This document shows, one piece after another, positions 1 to 8,834 of a DNA stretch of 64,000 nt. The position numbers and the translations under genes were made by a program. Where the stretch lies: assembly GCF_026262505.1 (NCBI RefSeq), contig NC_067203.1, positions 4,898,001 to 4,962,000 on the forward strand, read 5' to 3'. Each line of letters starts with the position of its first letter. The first letter of the stretch is position 1. The stretch comes from Trichomonas vaginalis G3. Lineage: Eukaryota > Parabasalia > Trichomonadida > Trichomonadidae. Under the pieces are notes generated by a model, which ran no database searches, was not told where the DNA came from, and was given only the letters and a program-made list of their open reading frames with translations.

Positions 1-1497
1 TTTGGAAAAAGTATCAATCGTATGTATATCATGATTTTTTAACTTTCCGATTTTTATTTTTTCAAAGCAAGAAATTGAAAATACATTTCTGATTTCTCAA
101 ATATATTTTTGAATTTTCACGGCAGATTTTCGATTATTCATATTATATTATATCTACAATATTTCATTATTCTTTAATTTTGATTGACCATAATAAAATT
201 GAATAGTACCCTTAAATTTTTGTTATTGGACAAAAAGTGACACCAAATCACACTTGTTTGTTGGATCTTACCATTCCAGATAAATATAGCAACTTGATTT
301 TATGAAATTAGATAGATATATATGTGTACTTTTATCCCATGTTGTTTTCTCGAAAACCTAATATCCTATGGCGATGCTGATTTTGAGCTTGTGTAAAAGT
401 CAAGTGTCAATTATATGGCAATATTCTACCATATGTGGTGATGATATTTCAATATGTGTCTTTGTTAAAATTAAAAGTTTGAGATGAAATCAGCCTTATT
501 TTATTTTGATGTGGTATTATTTTTTGTTCTCTATGATGCAATATAATAACATATTAGGAATAAATGCCAACTATTGATTTTCTTGAGAGTTTGGCACAAA
601 TCACGTCAAAAGATTATTGATGTCTGGCACGATCATGAGTTGTGCTTTTTTTGGCTTGTCGGGGTATTTTGCCTAATGGTTAGAACAGAATGGCTATGTG
701 TTGTCGATAATCATAAATAATTTATTTGGCGCTATATTGTTTATCTAATTTGCAACTATATATTCAGGGGCTAGGACGGTTTATAGGAATAATGCACATA
801 ATGAGAAGGCTAGAAGTCGTGATTTTTTGGCGTATTACAAAAAAATCCTATAAAGAATCATATTTGAGCCATATTTTTAAATGCAATGATATAGTTATGG
901 AATTTATATCCAGAATATATAAAGTAATATGAAATTGAGACTGAATAAAAAAAATATAAAAAAAATTAAAGGAAATTAAGTAAAAATATGTTTGACATTT
1001 ATCAAATATAGGTAGAAAATGTGGTGGTACATTTATTATCAAAAAATAGGGTTAAAATTTTTGAATAAAAAAAAATATTCGATTAGAACAAATTATAAAG
1101 TGAAAATATAAATCTTACTTAAGAAGATTAATGATTGGTGATATAAAATGCTAAATTTTAATAGAAGCAAAATAAAAAATAAGCGATCTTATATTATTAT
1201 TAAGAAAACAAACAATTATCTTTTTGGCATAATGGGATGGTCTGTATGCCAAGATTAAATGGATTGAGTTCGAATCAGGACAGTATTTTTTTTGATTTTC
1301 GCATTTGATACTCATAATATTAAAATGGGATAAAATTAATGATATATTTATAAGGTAGATTTCAAATATATAAATATCAAAGAAAATTACAAACTTTTTT
1401 TTATTTTTTTTTATTTTAACAATAAATTACTCAATTTCGATCAAACAAATGGTTTTATTTCTCTTAATATTCAAATATATATATGAATGCCGATAAT
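1..1497. other. AT-rich left flank, no gene seen
   Basis: Very AT-rich sequence with long A and T runs. The short open frames are interrupted and have no recognisable family. Two stretches (around 668-702 and 1225-1290) resemble tRNA box A or T-loop pieces but do not fold as tRNAs. I see nothing else that can be supported. Confidence 0.6.
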
Positions 1498-1500
1498 GTG

Positions 1501-1680
1501 GTCGAGATGAACGGTTCGAGGCGGTTTAAAAATGTATGGCCTGCTAGCAAGATGTTACAGCTTGAAGCCGGTTGGGTTCCGAATCTTCGCCTCCTGAGAT
1601 CTCACGAAGATCGCCCAATTCAGAAAAACGCCTCCCCTTGGTGCGCTTGAGCTGCCTGCCTAGTTAGCAGATCATTTTGT
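1501..1680 (+). ncRNA. Candidate structured RNA in a GC-rich island
   Basis: This 180-base stretch stands out by base composition from the AT-rich flank. It contains nested complementary segments. Bases 1580-1589 pair with 1605-1613 (one bulge), and this stem is extended by 1572-1576 with 1614-1618. Two further pairings, 1518-1523 with 1629-1634 (GAGGCG/CGCCTC) and 1541-1546 with 1665-1670 (CTGCTA/TAGCAG), cross each other, as in a pseudoknot. No long open frame fits. The segment CCCAATTCAGA at 1614-1624 resembles the CR-V end of eukaryotic RNase P RNA, but the other conserved regions are not visible, so that identity is only a hint. Strand is uncertain. Confidence 0.3.
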
Positions 1681-1919
1681 TTTTTGCTTTAGGTTGTTAG
1701 CGAGCTTTAAATTGTTAGATCATTGATGCAATGCGTATGAAAATATTCATGCATTAGACAAGAACTTTCTTAATTTGAAAGTAGTATGCAAGAATAGATC
1801 GAACAATTTAATAAATAAGTGGGAACCACCTATAAAGTTCTAATGTTGGAAGTGATTCCCATTGGATTAATCGCAAAATGGGGTACTGGTCCGGAATTGG
1901 GTTCAGATAGCGGTATTTT
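1681..1919. other. Spacer between RNA candidate and Maverick
   Basis: Non-repetitive sequence up to the first copy of the terminal repeat. I see no gene, and I could not identify a convincing target-site duplication by comparing it with the sequence beyond the right end. Confidence 0.4.
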
Positions 1920-2192
1920 GACCGACAAGAGTGTAATATGCACTCCTGTCGGTCACAATGTGTCATTCCGGGAGACATTGCCACTGCATGTCTCCCAGAA
2001 TGAGACAATTTGTTGCAATGAGAATGTGATTGCAAAAGTTTGACCGACAAGAGTGTAATATGCACTCCTGTCGGTCACGATGTGTCATTCCGGGAGACAT
2101 TGCCACTGCATGTCTCCCAGAATGAGACAATTTGTTGCAATGAGAATGTGATTGCAAAAGTTTGACCGACAAGAGTGTAATATGCACTCTTG
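1920..2192 (+). repeat. 122-bp tandem hairpin units at the left terminus
   Basis: The motif GACCGACAAGAGTG begins at 1920, 2042 and 2164, giving two full 122-bp units and a partial third. Each unit opens with a 35-bp near-palindrome (GACCGACA...TGTCGGTC) and continues with a second inverted repeat built on GGGAGACA/TGTCTCCC. A third, TTGCAAT/ATTGCAA-like, follows. The right end carries the same units in inverse orientation, with small length differences. Confidence 0.9.
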
Positions 2193-2660
2193 TTTTAATA
2201 AATTTTAAATACTATATAAGTATCTTTACATACAATCTTTACATTATATTTTTTCCTAATTAATATTTATTTCATATTTTTTTGTGCTTTATCTAACTTA
2301 TAGCATGTACTGAACTATTTTACAGACTCTACTGAGCTATCTCAACATATAAACCAGTGAAAAAAAACACATATATACTCACTTCATATTCTGATCTCAT
2401 GCCATATTATCGCAAAAACTATATTTATACACCACACCTCATAAAACATCATTTTAGCCCTATCTAAGCGTTCAAAACCTATTTTCCCCGCGTAATCTGA
2501 TTCTTCAGGATCCGCTGATTCGATTTCTGCCGTCAGATCGCGAAAATATGCATTACATAACAAGATATACACAAATTAAAAAAAAAAAAAAAAAAAAAAA
2601 GGAAGTGGGGCTTCCAGGCACTTCGTGCCTTCTAGCCCTGAAGATGTTTAGTATAAATGA
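1920..2660 (+). repeat. Left terminal inverted repeat of the Maverick
   Basis: It matches the reverse complement of 27851-28903 nearly base for base, apart from the MITE present only on the right and a different A/T-run length (about 22 bases here against nearly 50 T on the right). Order from outside in: 122-bp tandem hairpin units, a unique AT-rich stretch, the A-run at about 2578-2600, then a GC-richer inner end at about 2600-2655. Both arms encode the same 62-residue chance frame, which shows how similar they are. Confidence 0.9.
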
Positions 2661-2890
2661 AGTTCTTATATACGGGTCTTCCAGGAGCTTTTCACAAATT
2701 ATATATGTTTTCATGTTTTGTCAAGACTTCTTCGTAAAATCAGACAAAAATAATGTTTAGGGTAGAAGGTTAGATATAACCTCTTTTCTAACCTCTTTTC
2801 TACCCTCTTGAATTTTCAAGACTTCTTCGTACATGCTTTGTCACTTTTCTGTCACTTTTCGGGTAAAAACATTTTTATTATTATATATAA

Positions 2891-3706
2891 ATGAATTTTA
2901 CAAAACCTCCGTTACCGTTCTTTGGAAATAAGAGTAGATGTAAAGATATTCTATTGAGAGAACTTAAGAAACTACCGAATGGTCTAACATTTGTAGATTT
3001 GTTCGGTGGAAGTTTCTATATATCCCATCTGTGCCATACCGTATTCCCAGACTCAAAGATTATATGCAATGACTTCGACAACTATATGAACCGTCTCAAA
3101 CATATACCAGACACAAACAATATATTGAGTGAGTTAAAAGAAAAGATACCTATAGGTAAGATGGAACGTATACCATTAGATAAGAAAAATACTGTCAGAG
3201 AGGTTTTGAAAAAGGCAGAGTATATTGACTGGATATATATCTGCTAGATTATATATAGTGGTGCTATAAGAGTTCATGACATTGAAACACTTATGTCAAA
3301 AGTTTTATATCTTAACTATACAAATGTTTTCAAAGAGAACATAGAAAAATATATTGAGGGTATAGAGTTTGTGAGATGTCATTGGACAGAGTTGTATGAA
3401 AAATATAAAGACAAGGAAAATGTTTTCTTTATAGTGGACCCGCCGTTCTATAACACATGGGATTTTCAATACCAAGTAGACTGGACTTTGAGAGACTCTT
3501 TAGAAACTTTAGACGTTTTACATAACCATCCATGCTTTTACTTTACATCCGATAAAAGTGGTTTGGAAAGTGTCATGAGATGGTTAGAGGACATACATGA
3601 CTATGAGTTTAGATACGATAAGATAGAATATGAGAGAGGTCCTATAAACTGGAGAAAGTGTCATAACAAAGAAATTTTATTGGTAAGTAAATGTGGTTTG
3701 AAATAG
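2891..3706 (+). pseudogene. D12-class DNA adenine methyltransferase (Dam-like), broken
   Basis: The region codes for an N6-adenine DNA methyltransferase of the D12/Dam class, which moves a methyl group from S-adenosylmethionine to adenine in DNA. The N-terminal part has PFFGNKSRC and FVDLFGGS, the AdoMet-binding motif I. The later part has FIVDPPFYNT, the DPPY/F catalytic motif. The region is about the length expected for a compact Dam-like enzyme, and the start at 2891 lies just inside the left terminal repeat. It is the first gene of the element. In an element of this kind it could mark the DNA or protect it from restriction-like activities, which is inference. The gene is not whole. A short fragment of its 3' part recurs near the right end of the element. 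Confidence 0.8.
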
Positions 3707-3822
3707 GACTACTTGTTTTAGGTTTTTTCCATTGTGTCATTTACTTATTTGACGTGGCAGAAAGATATAGAGAATATGAAGATGAACCAATGCCTGCAAA
3801 TGTTCAGCATATGTACTCGTAA
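3691..3822 (+). CDS. Small single-span membrane protein, 43 aa
   Basis: The ATG overlaps the 3' end of the methyltransferase region, and the frame runs 43 codons to TAA. The N-terminal half (about residues 4-20) is strongly hydrophobic and can form one membrane span. The rest is charged (DVAERYREYEDE). I recognise no family. It lies tightly between the methyltransferase and the 120-residue gene, without spare sequence, which supports it being real. It is too short for certainty. Confidence 0.45.
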   Translation: MWFEIGLLVLGFFHCVIYLFDVAERYREYEDEPMPANVQHMYS

Positions 3823-3846
3823 GAGATATTTTTATCTAATATTAAA

Positions 3847-4209
3847 ATGGACGCACAGAACTTAGCGAATGCACAGCAACCTGGACAACCAAACCCAGAG
3901 AATATTCCAAATGAAGTTAGAATACAAACTGCAATGGCAAACTATGGTCAAGTGCCAACAGATGTACAAATGCAAACTGCCATGTCAAATGACGCTGCGT
4001 TAGGTTTGCCACCATGGTATGCAAATATGAGATGGAAAGAGTTTTATACAAACCCTGAAGTGGGATATAAACAACTTTATGCAGATGACGCGAACACAGG
4101 AGTTGACCCAGAATATGTTTTCTACCAGAGGAGAAACAGAATGTATGAGCTCCAGTTAAAGAATGCTATGGAACTCAACAGGAAACGTAAGAGACTAGGC
4201 GGACATTAG
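3847..4209 (+). CDS. Hypothetical Maverick protein, 120 aa
   Basis: The frame starts at an ATG preceded by the element-type motif ATTTTTATC about 11 bases upstream. The N-terminal third is rich in N, Q and P and contains a duplicated phrase (VRIQTAMANYGQVPTD then VQMQTAMSN). The C-terminal part is aromatic and ends in a basic tail (ELNRKRKRLGGH). No known domain is seen. It is followed 18 bases later by the small glycine-rich gene. A virion-associated role is possible from position only. Confidence 0.6.
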   Translation: MDAQNLANAQQPGQPNPENIPNEVRIQTAMANYGQVPTDVQMQTAMSNDAALGLPPWYANMRWKEFYTNPEVGYKQLYADDANTGVDPEYVFYQRRNRMYELQLKNAMELNRKRKRLGGH

Positions 4210-4227
4210 ATTTTTACATATAGTAAA

Positions 4228-4470
4228 ATGGGTTTCTTCAGTAGTATTGGAAACTTCTTTCGAAATGTTGGAAGAGGTATATGGAATGGAATAAAAACCG
4301 TAGGAAGAGGAATTTGGAACGGAGTCAAAAATATTGGTAAAAGAGTAGGTCAGTTCGTTGGTATTATACCTAAAGACCCTGAACCAGAAGAACAAGCTCC
4401 TGTTATACAACAGCCTGAACCTGCACCACAGTCTAGTTGGCAACCAAATCCAACACCTCAACCGTATTAA
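4228..4470 (+). CDS. Small amphipathic glycine-rich protein, 80 aa
   Basis: The start follows the motif TTTTTAC by about a dozen bases. Residues 1-50 form an amphipathic, glycine-spaced hydrophobic stretch with a repeated phrase (VGRGIWNGIK then VGRGIWNGVK). The remainder is proline/glutamine-rich. A second gene in the element, at 8239-8640, has the same layout and also begins MG followed by hydrophobic residues. The design recalls membrane-active minor capsid proteins such as adenovirus pVI or pX, but this is resemblance in composition only. Confidence 0.6.
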   Translation: MGFFSSIGNFFRNVGRGIWNGIKTVGRGIWNGVKNIGKRVGQFVGIIPKDPEPEEQAPVIQQPEPAPQSSWQPNPTPQPY

Positions 4471-4473
4471 AAA

Positions 4474-5322
4474 TTATATTTTTACTGTTCGATAGTAGTT
4501 GTATATGAGACTAAGTTCTAAGTAAAACGCATGGTATAATGGAACTATTCTCTTTCTTCCATCTGTTGTAAACCATACTTGAAAGTCTGAAATACTTCCA
4601 CTCGGTGGTTCATATAGCTTTGTAGGTTTTTCGTAAAAGTCATTTGCCAAGCATAAAAAAGAGTTTTGTGCACCAGAAAATGAAGCATGAACTATAATAG
4701 CATCTGAGTCGAAAACATTTTCATATGTTCCATTAGGGTTTTCGACTTCATAAAAGTTCGGGTGTACTGGATATTCTGCAGGCTGATTTAACATCCTCAG
4801 AAACCTATACCATGCCAAGTTGTTATATTTTGTAGAAATATATAACGTCTTCTCCAAGGTCTTCTATTCTATTGATTTTAACAGTTGCATTTTTCCTGTC
4901 ATATATAATATCGAGATGGTACTCTCCTTCGTCAATGTTGTACTGTTTTGCATATTCGAGATAGATATCGTTTATTTTTTCTTGAAAAGCTTGAAGAGTT
5001 GTTTCTAAGTTTACAAGCAAATTCACTTGTAAAAGTTTTCCCTGTTCAAATTTCTCATACGTACGTTTCTCTTTGTTATAGTATCGAATTTCAAAAGCGA
5101 CCGTAAATGGGAAACCATGTATGGCTTCTGAAATGAATTTCATTCTACGAAAGCCAATTGCTTTTTGTGACGGATGGGTCTCTTAGCCATCTTAACGGGT
5201 AGTCAAAACGATAGCCTTCAGCTTTACGGTCTCTGTCTCAACTTTTGACCGACATTCGTAAAAAGTTCATCTAATGGTTTAGTTGTAGCAACTCTTGAAT
5301 TTTCTTTTTCTATTGAAAGCAT
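4474..5322 (-). pseudogene. Second copy of the 286-aa Maverick family, broken
   Basis: Reading leftward, the region matches the intact gene at 11659-12519 over its full length. Shared phrases include TKPLD near the start, HASFSG/S with NSFLC in the middle, and SDFQVWFTT near the end. The function is unknown. The copy has opposite orientation to its relative, shares a 17-bp start-to-start interval with the fibre gene, and is not whole. Confidence 0.75.
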
Positions 5323-5339
5323 ATTTTTCTAGAATAAAA
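5323..5339. promoter_or_regulatory. 17-bp divergent promoter interval
   Basis: Only ATTTTTCTAGAATAAAA separates the ATG of the leftward gene (5322) from that of the rightward fibre gene (5340). It contains the ATTTTT and AATAAAA elements seen upstream of other genes of this Maverick and is nearly palindromic around CTAG. The two genes must share, or at least overlap, their promoter sequence. Confidence 0.5.
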
Positions 5340-7265
5340 ATGTCGAATGAAACAGCGTCTATGAGAGAAATAAAACCAACAACAACTCATTTTGCAAGCT
5401 CTAAATAAGAACACAACAAACTTTTCAAACTATTCTAAGATATCTGAGTCATTGAAAGAAGGAAACTTAAAACTGACATTAAACCCAATGACAGACGAGT
5501 TTCTGTTTCAAGACAGTAAGAACCATACTGTCTGTATAAATCCAACAAAAGGAACTTTAAACGAGAAACCTATATCTGAACTTCTTTTGAAAGCAGATAT
5601 TGACAACAAAGCTGACAAAGAGTATGTCATTGAAAAAGTTCAAGAAGAACATGACAGAGCAGATGCAACATATGCAACGAAAGAACATACTCATCCTGAA
5701 CTAGCAGACAAAACATATGTTGACAAAAAATGTCAAGTGAAGTGACAAGAGCTGACAAAGAATATTCTAAAAAGACTCATACACATACCATTGCAAATAT
5801 TACAACTTACAAGAAACCTTAAACAGGAAAAGTGACGTTGGACATACACATACCATTGCAAATATTACAAACTTACAAGAAACCTTAAACAGGAAAAGTG
5901 ACGTTGGACATACACATACCATTGCAAATATTACAAACTTACAAGAAACCTTAAACAGGAAAAGTGACGTTGGACATACACATAACCATTGCAAATATTA
6001 CAAACTTACAAGAAACCTTAAACAGGAAAAGTGACGTTGGACATACACATACCATTGCAAATATTGCAAACTTACAAGAAAACCTTAAACAGGAAAAGTG
6101 ACGTTGGACATACACATACCATTGCAAATATTACAAACTTACAAGAAACCTTAAACAGGAAAAGTGACGTTGGACATACACATACATCTTCTGAAATAAC
6201 AGACTAAACGTTAGCCTTGAAAATAAAGCAGATAAAACATATGTCAATGAAATAACCAAAGTTTAGTTGGAACAAAAAATATTGAGGACTATGTTGGTGA
6301 CCTTTCTGTCAATGAAGAAATAAATATTTTAGATGGCAGTTGGTACAGTCCTTAGAAAATGGTACACGGTATAAACTCATTCCGAAAAATAACAATGAAA
6401 TGTATGTAAGCTATAAAAGAACGATGGTACACAAGTTAAAGTTCCATTAGACAACAACTGCTACTTAAACATATATGGAGACGAACAAAAGAAATATTTA
6501 AGAGTTTATGAAATGGCAGATATGACATTACCTGACCCAGCTCCAGCACCATACTATTATGACTATGGAGATGACGTTAGAACACCACATGTAGATGAAC
6601 AAAAGCTAACATTATATTTAGATTTTTATAGATATAAAAGATATAATGCAATAGAAAAACGAGAATAGTATACTATTATGAAGATGACAGAAATAAATAT
6701 TATAGTCAAGACTTTACCTACCCTGAAAACATAAGATTATATTATAAAAAATATTCTGACACAAACCAGAAGAAACCTGAAATAGTTGCACTATATTTTA
6801 AGTTCAAAAGAGACAATCCTATAATATCTCATATGTTTGATTTAATGAACCCAGTAGGTTCTATTTATACATCTATGGAAGCAAGAGGTCCTCAAGTAAT
6901 GTTTGGTGTTGGGCATGGGAACAAATAGTCGACAGTTTTTGTATTGTGCAAACTCTTCAAAGGAAACAGGTGGAAGTAAAACGATTTCAGGTGAAAACTT
7001 ACCTGCGCACAGTCACTAACATAGATTTAAGTACATCTCAAGCAGGTTGGCATAGGCATAGATATTGGGATTGGTCAGGAATGACAAAAGGTAAAGGATA
7101 TGATGTTAAAGACGACGTTAAGTTTGCTATAAATTGTTACTGGGATGACACTCAGGGAGAAGGAAACCATACACATTTCGTTTCAGGGTATACACAAACA
7201 ACGGGACAAAGTAAGACTACATGCCACCTTACATGACAGTTTACGCATGGTATAGAATTGCTTAG
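5340..7265 (+). pseudogene. Phage tail-fibre-like gene, broken
   Basis: The region carries hallmarks of receptor-binding tail fibres of tailed phages. It has an N-terminal part of about 120 residues ending in LADKTYVDKK-like phrases, a set of 22-residue repeats containing GHTHT, then a C-terminal part with TGGSKTISGENLPAHSH and GEGNHTHFVSG. The tail ends PPYMTVYAWYRIA. LPAHSH, NHTH and a final PPY...WYR are characteristic of phage tail-collar/fibre ends, where histidine pairs bind metal along the trimer axis. In a capsid-forming element the product could serve as a host-binding spike, which is inference. The gene is not whole. It converges on the integrase, overlapping it by 4 bases at the 3' ends. 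Confidence 0.7.
5776..6195 (+). repeat. 66-bp tandem repeat inside the fibre gene
   Basis: About six copies of a 66-bp unit (ACCATTGCAAATATT near 5787, 5851, 5918, 5983, 6051 and 6118) are nearly identical. Each unit corresponds to 22 residues with the core NLQETLNRKSDVGHTHT. The near-identity of copies points to recent expansion by replication slippage or unequal exchange. Confidence 0.9.
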
Positions 7266-8221
7266 TCGTCATTTTCAACTTCTTTAGCATATTCGTCAGG
7301 AGTTGTCTTATATTTGTTAGGAACTGTCTTTGAAAGTATACCACCTTGAACTTTGACAAGTTTGAAACGAGGTCTGACAATAGTAGTTTTATCTTCTGCT
7401 TGCAGTCTGTACATTTTGCCATGTTTGCCTAAAACTTCATAATATTCTCTTGTATACTTTCTTCTATTTTTACGAACACGAAGGTGAGTACCTGTCGGGT
7501 TCCCATTGTTGTCATAGTCAATAGTATTTTCATATGGGTCGCGTTTAGGTATTTCTATTTTTACTTTGTCACCTTTCTTAAGTTTGAAGCCTGGCATTCT
7601 TTCTTGTTTGTCTCTTTTGACTAAACTATTAAATATATAGTCTTTCTCTAAGTCAGGGTTGTTTTTCATTTCTTCGGGGGAGTGGTTTCCCAAACCTTTT
7701 TGTTTACGGTTATTGTAAATATTTAAAACTTGTCTCATCTTTGCCATGGAGAAATGTCTATATTTGTCGTCATATGACATTTCATTTGCTTCACCACCTT
7801 GTGGTTGGTTTAAGTCTCTTAAGATTTTTATACAACTGTCAATGACACCAAGAGCAGAATGGTTTTGGTCGACAATGAAATATTGGTTTACATTTTTTGA
7901 ACGCAGATAGTTTTTAATATCGTCTGATTTGAAAGAACGTTCACAGTCAGATGTCAGTTTTGTTGGATGGTATTTGTCAACGAAGATTGTCAAAGCAGTT
8001 TTCACATCTAAAATATTTTTGGACTGTAATGGTATGGCTTCACAGTATCTTGTGTTTTGACCGACAAATATTAGCCAGTATGGAGGTCCATCTGTTCTAA
8101 CTCTCGGAATGTTTTCCAAGATATCCATAAACCAAGCATTTGGTGTTGAACTAAAGATTTTTATCATGAGTGCTTTCTTTGTTGCTTTAGAAACATACGG
8201 GTCCTTGTTTGGATTCGTCAT
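7262..8221 (-). CDS. Polinton integrase, rve superfamily
   Basis: An open frame of 319 residues related to retroviral-type integrases, which cut the element ends and join them to target DNA. The N-terminal part carries the RNase H-like fold with acidic motifs in AWFMDILE and LTSDCERSF and the segment ALGVIDSCIKILRD, typical of Polinton enzymes. The C-terminal part (PGFKLKKGDKVKI onward) looks like the SH3-like, basic DNA-binding region. It looks whole. It is divergent from the 8239 gene with only 17 bp between start codons and converges on the fibre gene. Confidence 0.9.
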   Translation of the reverse strand: MTNPNKDPYVSKATKKALMIKIFSSTPNAWFMDILENIPRVRTDGPPYWLIFVGQNTRYCEAIPLQSKNILDVKTALTIFVDKYHPTKLTSDCERSFKSDDIKNYLRSKNVNQYFIVDQNHSALGVIDSCIKILRDLNQPQGGEANEMSYDDKYRHFSMAKMRQVLNIYNNRKQKGLGNHSPEEMKNNPDLEKDYIFNSLVKRDKQERMPGFKLKKGDKVKIEIPKRDPYENTIDYDNNGNPTGTHLRVRKNRRKYTREYYEVLGKHGKMYRLQAEDKTTIVRPRFKLVKVQGGILSKTVPNKYKTTPDEYAKEVENDD

Positions 8222-8238
8222 TTTTTATCCTATAAGAA
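8222..8238. promoter_or_regulatory. 17-bp divergent promoter interval
   Basis: TTTTTATCCTATAAGAA lies between the integrase start (leftward) and the 133-residue gene (rightward). It matches the TTTTTAT element plus AT-rich start region found before other genes of the element. Confidence 0.5.
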
Positions 8239-8640
8239 ATGGGTTTATTTGGCGCATTAGCAGGAGTTGCATCCAGATTTTTGCCCGCAGTTGGAACAAT
8301 AGCCAGAGGTGCATTTGGAATTGGAAGGAAGATTTTGAGTACATTAGGTATACTGAAAGAGAAAGCACAACCTATTATACAAACTGTACAGAAAGGTTGG
8401 GAGGTAGCACGAGATGCAGCAAATCTTATTCCAAATCCTGAAACAAGAGGAAAAGTTCAAGGATGGATGGACAATGTAGGAAGAGAAGCAGGAAACTACT
8501 ATAACAAAGCAAATGACTACTATAACCAAGCAGGGCACTATATGGACCAAGGTGAAAGATTCTTTAACAGAGGATATAACCATGCACAACAATGGGTAAA
8601 CAATAACCAACCTCAACCGCCTCAAACGTGGGGAATGTAA
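8239..8640 (+). CDS. Amphipathic minor-capsid-like protein, 133 aa
   Basis: The protein begins MGLFGALAG and has a hydrophobic/amphipathic N-terminal 45 residues with glycines and basic residues. A helical middle follows, then a tyrosine/asparagine/glutamine-rich tail (YYNKANDYYNQAGHY). The same MG-hydrophobic layout occurs in the 80-residue gene at 4228. Membrane-lytic minor capsid proteins such as adenovirus pVI have comparable composition and sit beside capsid genes, so a virion role is plausible but unproven. It heads a rightward gene block with short spacers. Confidence 0.65.
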   Translation: MGLFGALAGVASRFLPAVGTIARGAFGIGRKILSTLGILKEKAQPIIQTVQKGWEVARDAANLIPNPETRGKVQGWMDNVGREAGNYYNKANDYYNQAGHYMDQGERFFNRGYNHAQQWVNNNQPQPPQTWGM

Positions 8641-8659
8641 AATTTTTTACTGAGATGAA

Positions 8660-8815
8660 ATGAACAATACAGCATTGAGACAAATGGGTTCAAGATGGAT
8701 TTGTCGACTTCCAGCAGTTACACAACCACGTGTTTGTCAAGTTCTTCCTATACCTCAGGAAGTTTTAGACCGACTTAAAAAACCTCAACAACCAGTTGAA
8801 AACAAACCAAACTAA
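8660..8815 (+). CDS. Small Maverick protein, 51 aa
   Basis: A 51-codon frame beginning MNNTALRQMGSRW and ending in a proline-rich PQQPVENKPN. The upstream sequence, TTTTTTACTGAGATGAA, is repeated exactly before the next gene at 8835, which argues that this short frame is expressed. The ATG overlaps a three-codon frame (ATGAAATGA). The family is unknown. Confidence 0.5.
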   Translation: MNNTALRQMGSRWICRLPAVTQPRVCQVLPIPQEVLDRLKKPQQPVENKPN

Positions 8816-8834
8816 AATTTTTTACTGAGATGAA

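Noticed and set aside
195-250. Weak inverse similarity to about 30075-30125 (shared TTTTTGTTATTGGA)
   Set aside because: The match is short and lies in AT-rich DNA. It could hint at an older element around the Maverick, but the surrounding sequence does not align.
665-705. Box-A-like GCCTAATGGTTAGAAC
   Set aside because: No matching box B or stems at the required distance.
1222-1292. tRNA-like stretch with GAGTTCGAATC and GCATAATGGGATGGTC
   Set aside because: The T-loop-like sequence is there, but the T stem and acceptor stem do not pair, so no cloverleaf forms. At best it is a decayed tRNA piece.
2384-2572. 62-residue frame, identical on the other arm at 28232-28420
   Set aside because: The identity is explained by the terminal inverted repeats. 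No promoter motif or family supports a protein.
5776-6195. Regular 66-bp repeats considered as a CRISPR-like array
   Set aside because: The units are identical over their whole length without variable spacers, they code in frame with a fibre gene, and the genome is eukaryotic.
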